A DNA stretch of 64,000 nt. Origin: Mucilaginibacter corticis (GTDB lineage: Bacteria; Bacteroidota; Bacteroidia; Sphingobacteriales; Sphingobacteriaceae). Shown piece after piece: positions 53,775-62,654 of this stretch. A program made the position numbers and the translations under genes. Under the pieces are notes generated by a model that did not search any database, was not told the DNA's origin, and saw only the letters and a list, made by a program, of their open reading frames with translations. The stretch's first letter is position 1, and every line of letters begins with the position of its first letter. Where the stretch lies: positions 2,108,001 to 2,172,000 of the forward strand of contig NZ_VLPK01000001.1 in NCBI RefSeq assembly GCF_007558865.1. The letters are read 5' to 3'.

Positions 53775-54611
53775 ATGAAACGATTAGCTCTTTTATTTGT
53801 CGCGATTATCGCGGCCCTGCATAGCTATGCCCAATTAACGCCGTTCGCGGATGGCGTTAAAAAGAATGACTTGCCGGTTATTTGCCTGCCCGAGAATGTA
53901 TCCGTGCAGTTCATTTCGCCAGAACCTATTCAGTACGTGGATATTTCGGCGAAAAGCCTTGTCGGCGACCTGCCGCTCAAAAATGTGCTGCGCATCCGCC
54001 TGCGTGATTCGGTGAATTTCACTGATGCTGTAGTCACCATTGCCGGTGAGAAGTTTATCGCGCAATACCATGTCATCCGTGCCGATTCCATTACAGCGCG
54101 GGATGCCCGGACAGCAATTCCTGTTGATCTGGCTGACAGTAAACCGCTGGATATTTCAGGGATCGGGCTTTCACAAAACCAGCTGAAGGCATTGGCATTG
54201 AACCTGTTTTGTAAGCGGCCGGGCCATGCGATTGAAAAAACAAAGGCCTTTGACCTGAAGGCCGAACTCTACCATATTTATACGGCCGGGGATTATGTTT
54301 TTCTTGACCTGGGTTATCGGAACAAAACGAACCTGGCCTACAACATAGAGGACTTTCGTTTTCATATCGATGATAAGAAGATCACCAAGGCTACCAATGT
54401 GCAGTCCCTGGAGCTGCACCCCGAATTCGTGCTTTTTAATCAACCCCTATTTCAAAAGACCTACCGCAACATCATTGTCCTGAAGAAACTGAGCTTCCCC
54501 GGTAACAAAGTGCTGCATATCGAGCTGAGTGAAAAGCAGATCTCCGGACGGGTGATCACCTTGACCATCGCTTACCAGGATCTCCTTGATGCGGATATCA
54601 TCCCCATCTGA
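53775..54611 (+). CDS. traN: Conjugative transfer protein TraN (DUF4138)
   Basis: A signal peptide (MKRLALLFVAIIAALHSYAQ) is followed by the two-part TraN pattern: VQFISPEPIQYVDISAKSLV in the first domain and IYTAGDYVFLDLGYRNKTNL, YNIEDFRFHIDDKKITKATN and KVLHIELSEKQISGRVITLT in the second. The 278-residue protein is the VirB9-like outer part of the channel. Its stop overlaps the next start in TGATG. No traO, traP or traQ follows. Confidence 0.9.
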   Translation: MKRLALLFVAIIAALHSYAQLTPFADGVKKNDLPVICLPENVSVQFISPEPIQYVDISAKSLVGDLPLKNVLRIRLRDSVNFTDAVVTIAGEKFIAQYHVIRADSITARDARTAIPVDLADSKPLDISGIGLSQNQLKALALNLFCKRPGHAIEKTKAFDLKAELYHIYTAGDYVFLDLGYRNKTNLAYNIEDFRFHIDDKKITKATNVQSLELHPEFVLFNQPLFQKTYRNIIVLKKLSFPGNKVLHIELSEKQISGRVITLTIAYQDLLDADIIPI

Positions 54612-54877
54612 TGAACCCACTGAAGTTACTAGAGCCGGACGAACGCGAACACTACGAGTTTTTAAAAACTGTTTTCGAGCACGAATTTGAAGAAACTCAT
54701 CTGGCTTTCCGGTTGAGCGGCAAACTAACCAGTGAATTACTAAATCTGCTACCGCTTTGTGCTTTCCTGTTTGAGGAATATGGCTTTCCTGATCCGGAAT
54801 ACAGTGGCCTGCTATACCAGGCATTAACGAATGCCCTTGCGCAATACCTGGCGGTATTTCATTTCTTGGTCAGCTGA
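54611..54877 (+). CDS. Hypothetical 88-residue protein coupled to traN
   Basis: The start overlaps the traN stop by one base. The product is acidic and helical, with no membrane segment or signal: LEPDEREHYEFLKTVFEHEF and FRLSGKLTSELLNLLPLCAF. I do not recognise a family. Translational coupling to traN suggests a minor transfer factor. The 123 bp after it hold two tiny frames, MEKPAKKRLPPYR at 54896 and MEERRKPF at 54953, which I cannot support as genes. Confidence 0.6.
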   Translation: MNPLKLLEPDEREHYEFLKTVFEHEFEETHLAFRLSGKLTSELLNLLPLCAFLFEEYGFPDPEYSGLLYQALTNALAQYLAVFHFLVS

Positions 54878-55000
54878 TTATACCGAACAAAATATATGGA
54901 AAAACCCGCCAAAAAGCGGCTCCCTCCGTACCGCTAAAAAACAATTAAACTTATGGAGGAACGGCGTAAGCCCTTCTGACTTCCTATAAAAAATAACATT

Positions 55001-57016
55001 ATGGAAGAAACCCACGAGCAGCATAAGCTGCATGGCTTTATGCAATGCTTGATCTATGTCTCCATTGCGCTGGAAGCTGCCATCTTTGTTTATAAGCAAG
55101 CCCCGTTCTGGGGCTTTTTTTATGGGCCGATAGAAAAGTTGAGCCATGTGGCTGTTTACAGCCATTTGCTGTACAGTAAGCTGGCGACTTTGTTGCTGCT
55201 CTGTCTGGTCAGTATCGGCACTTTGGCCAAAAAGAAACAAGAACTCGATCCGAAGCTACATATCCTTTACCCATTGGCTTTGGGGCTGCTGTTGTTTTTT
55301 GGCAGCGCTTTCCTGTACGGGCGTGTTGGTGCGCTCGCCTTTACATTGACAACTTGGTGGAATTTGGCTTACATGCTTGGTTCGTTGTTCGGGACCATTT
55401 TACTGAGTGTGTCACTGGACAACGTTTCCAAAATGATCCGCTCGGGTTTGGGCAAGGACATCTGGAATGTAGAAGGTGAAAGCTTTATGCAGCCGGTGAA
55501 ACCCATCGTGACGCCATATTCGGTAAATATCCCGATGTTGTTCTATTATAAGGGCAAGGTCAGGGATGGCTGGATCAATTTGGTCAATCCGTTTCGGGCG
55601 ACGATTCTGATAGGTACACCGGGCTCAGGTAAGTCCTTTGGTATTGTTAATCCTTTTATCCGGCAACTCATTGCCAAGGAGTTTTGCTGCTGTGTCTATG
55701 ACTATAAGTATCCCGATTTAGGAAAGATCGCTTATTATCATTATTTACTGGCTAAACAGCGGGGCAAGTGTAAGGGCTACGATTTTCATGTGATTAATTT
55801 GAACGATGTCGAACGCAGCCGCCGTACCAATCCCTGGCGCGCCGATTATTTGAAAACGCTGGCCGACGCTTCGGAAAGTGCGGAGGGTCTGGTGGAAGCC
55901 ATGAAGAAAGGCGATAAAAGTGGCGGCAGTGACCAGTTCTTTACCCAATCAGCGGTCAATTTCTTAGCGGCCTGCGTCTATTTCTTTAGCAAGCACGCCG
56001 GTGGCAAATACTCCAGCTTGCCGCATGTACTGTCTTTCCTGAATCATTCTTACGAGGATATTTTTAATACACTGTTTTCAGAACCGGAACTGGTTTCATT
56101 GCTATCGCCATTTAAGACGGCTTATGTCGCTAAAGCTTTTCCCCAATTGGAGGGACAGATCGGCACCCTGAAAATATTCATATCGCGGCTGGCTACGAAA
56201 GAGACGTTTTGGGTGTTTTCCGGCGATGACTTTAATTTGAAAATATCGGATAGGTCGTCCCCTGGTATAGTGGTGCTGGCTAATGACCCGAGCACGCAGA
56301 ATATTAATTCGGCCTGCTATTCGGTCGTGATGAACCGGCTGACCAAGCTGATCAACAGCAAGGGGAACCTGCCATCTGCACTGATCATTGATGAGATCCC
56401 GACTTTATATGTCTATAAAATTGATAACCTACAGGCCGTTGCACGATCTAACAAGGTGGCCATTTTAATGGGGCTTCAGGAATTGCCGCAGTTCAATCAA
56501 CACTATGGTAAAGATACCGCTGCAACGATCACGGCTGTAGTGGGTAACGTGCTCGCCGGTTCCGTGCGGAACAAAGAAACCCTGGACTGGCTCGAACGCA
56601 TCTTTGGTAAGAACAAACAGATCGGCGAAAGTCTCTCTATAGATCGCAATAAGACTTCCACTTCTTTACAGGAAAAATTAGAGCCGCTGATCCCGGCCGG
56701 CAAGATGGCCTCCCTGAATACGGGGGAAATGGTAGGGCTGATCGCTGCAGATGTGCAGGAAGTCTACACCGGCAAGTTTGAAACCTCCGCCATCAACTGC
56801 AAAGTGAACTTAAATGCGGCTGAACTTGCCGTCGAAGAAGCGGCTTACCGTGAGCTGCCCGTGTATTATGATTTTGCCGGGCGCAAAGACGAATTATTGC
56901 GGGAAAACTTCATGCGCATAAACAGCGAGGTCGATGCCATCGTCGAAAGTTTTCGCAAACCTATCCCGCAGGTAGAAGTGCTACCTAAAGGCAGCATGAC
57001 CCCGAAGAAAAAATAA
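55001..57016 (+). CDS. Type IV coupling protein (VirD4/TraG-like)
   Basis: The 671-residue protein has four N-terminal membrane helices (to about residue 140), like the YWFCY-type coupling proteins of Bacteroidota elements (often named MobC or TraG). An ATPase domain follows with Walker A GTPGSGKS (residues 205-212) and Walker B LIIDE (461-465), plus KVAILMGLQELPQFNQHYGK and the VVGNVLAGSVRNKETLDWL region typical of VirD4. It should bring the relaxase-bound DNA to the channel. No relaxase (MobA/B) is visible in the window, so the mobilisation genes must be elsewhere or lost. Confidence 0.9.
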   Translation: MEETHEQHKLHGFMQCLIYVSIALEAAIFVYKQAPFWGFFYGPIEKLSHVAVYSHLLYSKLATLLLLCLVSIGTLAKKKQELDPKLHILYPLALGLLLFFGSAFLYGRVGALAFTLTTWWNLAYMLGSLFGTILLSVSLDNVSKMIRSGLGKDIWNVEGESFMQPVKPIVTPYSVNIPMLFYYKGKVRDGWINLVNPFRATILIGTPGSGKSFGIVNPFIRQLIAKEFCCCVYDYKYPDLGKIAYYHYLLAKQRGKCKGYDFHVINLNDVERSRRTNPWRADYLKTLADASESAEGLVEAMKKGDKSGGSDQFFTQSAVNFLAACVYFFSKHAGGKYSSLPHVLSFLNHSYEDIFNTLFSEPELVSLLSPFKTAYVAKAFPQLEGQIGTLKIFISRLATKETFWVFSGDDFNLKISDRSSPGIVVLANDPSTQNINSACYSVVMNRLTKLINSKGNLPSALIIDEIPTLYVYKIDNLQAVARSNKVAILMGLQELPQFNQHYGKDTAATITAVVGNVLAGSVRNKETLDWLERIFGKNKQIGESLSIDRNKTSTSLQEKLEPLIPAGKMASLNTGEMVGLIAADVQEVYTGKFETSAINCKVNLNAAELAVEEAAYRELPVYYDFAGRKDELLRENFMRINSEVDAIVESFRKPIPQVEVLPKGSMTPKKK

Positions 57017-57036
57017 CACCTTTTAATTATTAGCTT

Positions 57037-57450
57037 ATGAAGCCAACGGATGAACTCACCGGGACATCGGTATTGGTGCACCCTGAATTAACTGACGACC
57101 CGGCGCAAAAGCAGGGACAGGTCGGAATGATCACCGGCGCGGATCTGGAAACGGATGATGTCTATGTCAGCTTTGGCAGGGGCGAAAATGCGCGTTACAG
57201 CACCAATGCGCTGTTAGTGTTTAAGCCTGCCGATAAGATTTATGAACTACTGATGAACGATGCCCGACAGGCAAACTACGATGACTTTAAGGCGCTGTTC
57301 CAGGTGAATTTGATGCAGCAGCATGGCTTAACGCCCCTGGTTCGCAAGGCAATGGAATTTGTGAAGGACAACAAAATCGTGCGGGAGTTCGCCATGGATA
57401 CCATAGAGAGCCAGCTGAAACTGGAACAGAACCGCGGTTATGAATACTAA
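57037..57450 (+). CDS. Hypothetical protein, element-borne
   Basis: The 137-residue acidic protein begins with a small beta-rich part (TSVLVHPELTDDPAQKQGQV, DDVYVSFGRGENARYSTNAL), which looks like an SH3-like barrel, and continues with helices (LMQQHGLTPLVRKAMEFVKD). I recognise no named family. It lies 20 bp after the coupling protein and 8 bp before the ArdC gene, so it belongs to the same transcript. Confidence 0.65.
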   Translation: MKPTDELTGTSVLVHPELTDDPAQKQGQVGMITGADLETDDVYVSFGRGENARYSTNALLVFKPADKIYELLMNDARQANYDDFKALFQVNLMQQHGLTPLVRKAMEFVKDNKIVREFAMDTIESQLKLEQNRGYEY

Positions 57451-57458
57451 CAGCTACG

Positions 57459-58634
57459 ATGAGCAAGAACTTTAAAACATTACAGGAGCAGGTTGCCGAA
57501 AAGCTGATCACGGCCTTGCAGGATGGTACTTCGCCCTTTCAAAAACCCTGGACGGACGACAACTCTTCCGGCTACCAGACACCCTTCAACCCGACAACCG
57601 GTGCCAAATACCGCGGAATGAATGCGCTTTGGCTGGCCATGCAGGCACACCAGGATCCGCGCTGGCTAACCTTTAAACAGGCCGCTGCCAACAAATGGTC
57701 GGTCGCAAAAGGCTCACGCGCGACCTTGATCACCTATGTAAAAAAATATGACCTGCGGCCATTGCTGGATGAAAAAGGCAAGCCAGTATTGGATGCTGAC
57801 GGCAAACCCAGAAAAGTGCAGGTAAAGCTCGACAAACCCATGTTCATCAATGCGCTGGTATTTAACGGCGAACAGATCAATGGAATTCTACCCTGGCAGC
57901 AAGATTTAAATGAAGAAAAAGCAGGACATGCCTGGCCGGCTATTGAGCGGGCCGAACATATCGTCCGTGCCAGCGCTGCAACGATCCGGCACGGCGGCAA
58001 CGAAGCTTATTATGCGCCGTCTGCTGACCGCATCCAAATGCCGAAGCAACACCAATTTGATTCCGCCGCAAAATACTACGCCACACTACTGCATGAGCTG
58101 GGCCATTGGAGCGGGCATGAAACCCGGCTCAACCGGGACCTGACGAACAGGTACGGCACGCCCGGCTATGCAAGGGAAGAACTGCGCGCCGAGATCGCCT
58201 CACTGATGATCGGCAGCGAACTGAATATCGGGCACAACTTCGGACAGCATGCCGCGTACGTCGCCTCCTGGATCAAAATCTTAAAGGATGACCCCGGTGA
58301 GCTTTTCAAGGCTTCGGCCGACGCACAGCGGATCACGGATTTTATCATGGAGTTTGAACGAAAACAGGAATTGTCTGTAGAGGCTTCAAAAACTACAGTT
58401 GGCCGTTTAGTGGATGGTGACAGCATCACCTATAAAGACACCACCTACCTGGTATCGGGCGGGGCGGCGAAAAACACCTGTTATGTTCAAGACAGTTCAG
58501 GTGCCAAAACAAAATTAAATGTCCGGGACGGCTTATATCAGTCGCTGTTAAATGCCAGGGATAACGTGCCGGAACAGGAAACCCAAATCGAAGTAGTGGC
58601 AGACCCGCAATTCGAAGCACGAGGCTATGAATAG
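57459..58634 (+). CDS. ArdC-like antirestriction protein with zincin domain
   Basis: The 391-residue protein has an N-terminal ssDNA-binding domain (FKTLQEQVAEKLITALQDGT, PFNPTTGAKYRGMNALWLAM, TFKQAAANKWSVAKGSRATL) and a metallopeptidase domain with HELGHWSGH at residues 212-220, where the HExxH is intact, followed by YAREELRAEIASLMIG with the third metal ligand. ArdC proteins bind single-stranded DNA entering the recipient and protect it from restriction. A final 60-residue beta-rich extension (DGDSITYKDTTYLVSGG) matches the end of the next ArdC-like protein. It overlaps the M23 gene by 8 bp. Confidence 0.87.
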   Translation: MSKNFKTLQEQVAEKLITALQDGTSPFQKPWTDDNSSGYQTPFNPTTGAKYRGMNALWLAMQAHQDPRWLTFKQAAANKWSVAKGSRATLITYVKKYDLRPLLDEKGKPVLDADGKPRKVQVKLDKPMFINALVFNGEQINGILPWQQDLNEEKAGHAWPAIERAEHIVRASAATIRHGGNEAYYAPSADRIQMPKQHQFDSAAKYYATLLHELGHWSGHETRLNRDLTNRYGTPGYAREELRAEIASLMIGSELNIGHNFGQHAAYVASWIKILKDDPGELFKASADAQRITDFIMEFERKQELSVEASKTTVGRLVDGDSITYKDTTYLVSGGAAKNTCYVQDSSGAKTKLNVRDGLYQSLLNARDNVPEQETQIEVVADPQFEARGYE

Positions 58635-59055
58635 GGTTATATGGCTGGCAGTTTGCTGTCTGCCGCTGCATCATTTAACCTTAACTTCCGGGTACGGTTA
58701 CCGCCTGCACCCGGTAACAGGCAAAATACGTTATCACGACGGTATCGACCTCCGCGCACATCGCGATACGATTTTCGCTGTTATGCCTGGTCGGATCGCT
58801 GCTGTAGAATATGATCACCTAACAGGCGTCCACATCAGGCTGCGTTCCGGCGAGTTCGCTTTCCTTTATGGACACCTTTCGCAGGTTTTTGTATTGCCGG
58901 GCGATTCCGTAGAAGCGGCTACGCCTTTGGGTCTTACCGGTTCATCCGGCCGCGTGACCGGTGAGCATTTACATTTCAGTGTTTCTTTCAGACAGGTTCC
59001 TGTCAACCCGCTGCTTTTTCTGCGTGGCTTAATGAACAATCAATTAACAAATTAA
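58627..59055 (+). CDS. M23-family peptidoglycan peptidase
   Basis: The 142-residue protein is a minimal LytM/M23 domain after a short signal-like start (MNRVIWLAVCCLPLHHLTLT). SGYGYRLHPVTGKIRYHDGI supplies the first zinc His and HxGID Asp, YGHLSQVFVLPGDSV follows, and GEHLHFSVSF is the HxH motif. It should cut peptide bridges in peptidoglycan, making room for the conjugation channel. It overlaps the ArdC gene, so translation is coupled. Confidence 0.88.
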   Translation: MNRVIWLAVCCLPLHHLTLTSGYGYRLHPVTGKIRYHDGIDLRAHRDTIFAVMPGRIAAVEYDHLTGVHIRLRSGEFAFLYGHLSQVFVLPGDSVEAATPLGLTGSSGRVTGEHLHFSVSFRQVPVNPLLFLRGLMNNQLTN

Positions 59056-59069
59056 ATAAGGAAAAAACC

Positions 59070-60332
59070 ATGAGTACACCTTTTAAACCCCTGTCCGAAC
59101 AGATCACCAATAAGATGATCGCGGACCTGAAAGCCGGAACTTCTATCTTTCAACGGCCAAACAACAGTTTGAATTCGGCTTTGCCGTTTAACCTCGAAAG
59201 CGGGCACCGCTATGCCGGGCCATCGGCCCTGATCCTGTTGATGCAGAAGCGGGACGACCCGCGCTGGGGAACTTCGAACCAGGCCAACCGCAATCATACG
59301 GCGGTGGTTAGAGGCGCGACCGGTACACTGATCCAGTTCATGTCCAACTATGAATACCAGAAAATGGTGGACGGTGCGGGCGAGCCGGTATTGAAAGAGA
59401 ACGGTAAGCAACGCACAGAACGGGTAAAGCTCGACGAACCCAAGCAGGTTGACGCCTGGCTGTTCAACGGTGAACAGATGCGGAATATCCCAAAATGGGA
59501 AAAAGAACCCTATATCCTTTCGCCCGCCGAACGCGCGCAGCTGATCCTCGATAACAGCAAGGTCCTGATCGAACATGGTGGCGACGATATGTTCTACGAC
59601 CGCCAGCTGGATGCGATCATTATCCCCGAACAGGAACAGTTTGCCAGCCCCGAACAATATTATGCCGAAGCCCTGCACCAGCTGGCGCACCGGGTGAACG
59701 CCCAGGAAGCACTTGACCGTCCGCAGATCGGCAACGATCCGGGCGGTATGGTCAGCGAGGAGCTGCGCACCAACCTGGCTTCCTTGCTGATGAGCAAGGA
59801 ACTCAATTTGCCGTATGACCTGAACGACCATGTGGGCTATGTGCAAAGCTGGTCGCTGCTGATGAAGCAGGACCCTGCGGAATTGTTTAAGGCGGCATCC
59901 GATGCGCAGCAGATCGTTGACAAGATTTTGGGCTACGAGCAGCAAATCGAGGAAAAGCAGGAAACCGAACAGGATGAGCAGGTTGAGCAAGGGCAAGCCA
60001 ATGAAGCCGGGAAAGTCGCCGACAGCAAGATCGATACGCCAAAGGTTGACCCAACCAAACTGTACGAGGGCGAAGTGATTCCGCATAACGGTACCGAGTT
60101 CAAGGTGATCAAGGCACAGAAAAACAATGTGTACCAAATGCAGGACTTGGGCAGCGAGCGCAAGTTTAAAATGAGTTCAAAGGATGAACTGTTTGGCTTG
60201 TTGCTCGAAGCGCGTAACAACTCGCAGGAAGTAGGTATAGGCCGGGGTGCTGCTGCTGCTGAAGAAGCAGCTTACCATGAAACTGAGGCAGTGGAACAAT
60301 ACCTGGATGAACAGTTCCAGATAGAAAGGTAA
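59070..60332 (+). CDS. ArdC-like protein with degenerate zincin motif
   Basis: This 420-residue protein is a diverged relative of the ArdC protein two genes upstream: LSEQITNKMIADLKAGTSIF, NLESGHRYAGPSALILLMQK, VDAWLFNGEQMRNIPKWEKE and VSEELRTNLASLLMSKELNL follow the same order. The metal site reads HQLAH (residues 203-207) instead of HELGH, so the catalytic Glu is replaced by Gln and peptidase activity is not expected. The end is Glu/Gln-rich (YEQQIEEKQETEQDEQVEQG), followed by the same beta-rich extension as its relative. It may serve purely as a DNA-binding or capping protein. Confidence 0.82.
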   Translation: MSTPFKPLSEQITNKMIADLKAGTSIFQRPNNSLNSALPFNLESGHRYAGPSALILLMQKRDDPRWGTSNQANRNHTAVVRGATGTLIQFMSNYEYQKMVDGAGEPVLKENGKQRTERVKLDEPKQVDAWLFNGEQMRNIPKWEKEPYILSPAERAQLILDNSKVLIEHGGDDMFYDRQLDAIIIPEQEQFASPEQYYAEALHQLAHRVNAQEALDRPQIGNDPGGMVSEELRTNLASLLMSKELNLPYDLNDHVGYVQSWSLLMKQDPAELFKAASDAQQIVDKILGYEQQIEEKQETEQDEQVEQGQANEAGKVADSKIDTPKVDPTKLYEGEVIPHNGTEFKVIKAQKNNVYQMQDLGSERKFKMSSKDELFGLLLEARNNSQEVGIGRGAAAAEEAAYHETEAVEQYLDEQFQIER

Positions 60333-60337
60333 TCGTT

Positions 60338-61120
60338 ATGCTGAGACAACAATTTAAACGGGAGGAACTCCCGATGGAGCAACTCCAGCAATTAGGGCTG
60401 GCAGACTGGAATGTTTTGCATATAGATGATGATGACCTGACCGCTTTGCTGGCCGGGCGGCGCACCGATATGCTGCGTTTAGAAAACCTGGAACAGCAGG
60501 GTTTGCATATCCCGGCTTTGGATGCCAAATTATCTTTGCGGCGTAATGACGATGGTAAAGTAGAATTATTGGCACACCCGATCTATAAGTTTGCCGAAGG
60601 TCCGGAGTACCTGACCGATACGGAAAAAGAAGCTCTGGAAAAAGGTGAAGCGGTGAACGTGCTTAAAACCCTAACCGATGGTGAGGGCGATAAGCGGGAG
60701 GTGCTGGTCGAATTTGACAAAGAAACCAATGAGTTTATTGAGGTTGATACCGGCAAGATCTTCCCGCCCGAGGAAATTAACGGCGTCCCGCTGACGAAGG
60801 AACAAAAGAAGAATTACCGTAAAGGCAAGGAAGTGGAAACCGAAGATGGTACGACCATTCAGTATTCGGCGCAAGATAAGCATGCGATACGTGCCAATAA
60901 GCTGGCGCTCATCGCCTCGGTATTGATCGATGGCGGTGTCTCTTATGTGCTATTCAAAGGATTGAATGCCTTATTCAACAAAAAGCAGGAAGCTGCGCCG
61001 GGCAAAAACTTTCAGCAGGCTTTGGAGAAAATGCGGGCGGCAGAAGCCAGACAGGCAGCGCCTGCTGTTAAGGCAGAACCGGGTGAGGACGAGGAACAGG
61101 CCGAAACGATCAGCCGCTGA
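60338..61120 (+). CDS. DUF4099/DUF3945 domain protein
   Basis: The 260-residue protein starts with the DUF4099 pattern (QFKREELPMEQLQQLGLADW, TALLAGRRTDMLRLENLEQQ, LDAKLSLRRNDDGKVELLAH) and continues with DUF3945 (EFDKETNEFIEVDTGKIFPP, GVPLTKEQKKNYRKGKEVET). These domains occur together in many Bacteroidota conjugative elements, often attached to topoisomerase genes; their function is unknown. A hydrophobic stretch (LALIASVLIDGGVSYVLFKG) near residue 195 and an Ala/Glu-rich tail complete it. It begins 5 bp after the ArdC-like gene and overlaps the next by 1 bp. Confidence 0.83.
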   Translation: MLRQQFKREELPMEQLQQLGLADWNVLHIDDDDLTALLAGRRTDMLRLENLEQQGLHIPALDAKLSLRRNDDGKVELLAHPIYKFAEGPEYLTDTEKEALEKGEAVNVLKTLTDGEGDKREVLVEFDKETNEFIEVDTGKIFPPEEINGVPLTKEQKKNYRKGKEVETEDGTTIQYSAQDKHAIRANKLALIASVLIDGGVSYVLFKGLNALFNKKQEAAPGKNFQQALEKMRAAEARQAAPAVKAEPGEDEEQAETISR

Positions 61121-61752
61121 TGCATCCTTATATGACCCGTTTAGGTATCAAGCCGGAGGTGCAGCGATTCGTCCGGCCTTTTTATAGCATTGATGCTATC
61201 GGTAACCTCTTATTTGCTTATGGCGAAGACCGGGAACATTTTGGTTTTGCTTTTCATAAGGTGCCGGTAACGGACGGGCTTTGGCTGGCGGGTAATGTAG
61301 TTTTTTCGCAGGTCTGCCTCGTCATTCTGTCCGCTTCGGCGCTCGATGCCGTTTCCTGGCTGAATAAAAACCTGCCTGCCTTTCCACAAACCGGGAATTT
61401 ATTGTTGGTGAGTCTGGGGGCCGGGATCAGCGAGGCGCAGGTCTTATGGATCAGGAAGCATCTGGCGGGCAAGCAATACTGCTTGTCGTTTGGTAATGAC
61501 CTGCTGGGGCGTATGGCTGACCTGAAGCTGGCAGCTGCCCTGAGAGGCTGGCCTTTGTCGGTGTTCCTGACTGAAAAAGAAATGGTCATGGTGGATTTCC
61601 GTTCCCGGCATTTTGTTTTCAGCCAGGAAAACCTGAGCCTGTCCGCTTTTGAAAAAGCGGCCGGGATGCGCTTTGGTGTGGCTACGGACAAACCGAAAGT
61701 GTATACTACTTTTTTTGAGGAGCTAAAGGCGGACGCCGGGCTGATGCTTTAA
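61120..61752 (+). CDS. Hypothetical protein, possibly toprim-like
   Basis: The start overlaps the previous stop (TGATG). The 210-residue product has alternating strands and helices: VILSASALDAVSWLNKNLPA, LLLVSLGAGISEAQVLWIRK, CLSFGNDLLGRMADLKLAAA and LRGWPLSVFLTEKEMVMVDF. The first three resemble the order of a toprim-type domain (strand, helix and an acidic strand such as FGNDLLGR), as in element-borne primases, but the usual DxD is not clear. Treat the fold as a suggestion only. Confidence 0.6.
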   Translation: MHPYMTRLGIKPEVQRFVRPFYSIDAIGNLLFAYGEDREHFGFAFHKVPVTDGLWLAGNVVFSQVCLVILSASALDAVSWLNKNLPAFPQTGNLLLVSLGAGISEAQVLWIRKHLAGKQYCLSFGNDLLGRMADLKLAAALRGWPLSVFLTEKEMVMVDFRSRHFVFSQENLSLSAFEKAAGMRFGVATDKPKVYTTFFEELKADAGLML

Positions 61753-61768
61753 TTAATCTTTAAATTTT

Positions 61769-62242
61769 ATGGAATCTGTTATAATCGATGGGCCGCAGGT
61801 GATCACGATCCGGCCTGCGCGTGTTTTTGCCTTCGTGCATGTAATTACGTTCATGCTCTGCAGTCTGGGCTTTTTATTGCTGGCCTGGCGCTTTTGGCCG
61901 GGGCTGGTCTGGATCAGTTTATTATCGGCTTTATTCGGTCTGTACCGCTTTTGGTTTATCCGCTGTGTGTGTTATACCATCACGCCGGAGATCATCCGCA
62001 TCAGGCGGGGGATCTTTTTTAAACGTACCGACCAGGTAGAGCTTTTTCGTGTAAAAGATTACATTTTGACGCAGCCGTTTCTGCTCCAGATCCTGGGGCT
62101 GATGAACCTGACTTTGAAAAGCACGGACCCCGAAAATCCGGTGATCTGGCTGCGCGGCATACCCGCCTCCGACCTTGTGGATACGCTTCGTGGCTATGTC
62201 CAGCAGGCCCGGCTAAACAATAAGATCGTCGAATTGAATTAA
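61769..62242 (+). CDS. Membrane protein with bacterial PH domain (bPH2)
   Basis: The 157-residue protein has two adjacent membrane helices (FAFVHVITFMLCSLGFLLLA and LVWISLLSALFGLYRFWFI) followed by a PH-like domain of the YdbT type: CYTITPEIIRIRRGIFFKRT, DQVELFRVKDYILTQPFLLQ and LGLMNLTLKSTDPENPVIWL. Such proteins are of unknown function, perhaps membrane-stress related. It lies 16 bp after the preceding gene and appears to be the last member of the long rightward run. Confidence 0.82.
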   Translation: MESVIIDGPQVITIRPARVFAFVHVITFMLCSLGFLLLAWRFWPGLVWISLLSALFGLYRFWFIRCVCYTITPEIIRIRRGIFFKRTDQVELFRVKDYILTQPFLLQILGLMNLTLKSTDPENPVIWLRGIPASDLVDTLRGYVQQARLNNKIVELN

Positions 62243-62366
62243 ACTTTTTGCTTAAAAATGTGTCAAATAACTAATAAATTTAGTATCTTTAAGGTATAAA
62301 ACACAAGGGCTTTTTGACCAATTTGCCCGAGGTTGCTTAGCAAGAGATCCGATCATTTTTACTGTA

Positions 62367-62591
62367 ATGAAAACCTTTGTTTATCTGGTATTTACCTGTT
62401 TTATTTCTACTGGTGCCTTTATGGGCGCTTTGTATTCCCAAACGCCGATGTTGTTATACGCCGTTGGTTTCGGCATCTGGGCGCTGTTTATTTGGGGTGT
62501 TTTCCGCCGCATCAAAAAGAATGACGAGCGTCGCAGCATGGAGCGCCAGTTTAGTGAATTCATGCGCGCCACGCGCCAGCAGCGCTATTAA
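62367..62591 (+). CDS. Small membrane protein of unknown function
   Basis: The 74-residue protein has two hydrophobic segments (FVYLVFTCFISTGAFMGALY and LLYAVGFGIWALFIWGVF) and a basic, helical tail (RRIKKNDERRSMERQFSEFM). I know no family. The 124-bp gap in front contains the AT-rich TATCTTTA at 62285-62292, a possible -7 box, so it may have its own promoter. The two overlapping frames in this region share less membrane character and are rejected. Confidence 0.6.
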   Translation: MKTFVYLVFTCFISTGAFMGALYSQTPMLLYAVGFGIWALFIWGVFRRIKKNDERRSMERQFSEFMRATRQQRY

Positions 62592-62654
62592 GGCATTTTT
62601 TGTACTTTTGTAAGATTATAGCGGACACCTCGTTCGCATGTGATAAGGTTTAGG

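Noticed and set aside
59052..60137. Long 361-codon frame on the minus strand opposite the second ArdC-like gene
   Set aside because: It has no recognisable domain, an odd Leu/Phe/Gln composition and lies wholly opposite a well-supported gene, so it is an antisense shadow.
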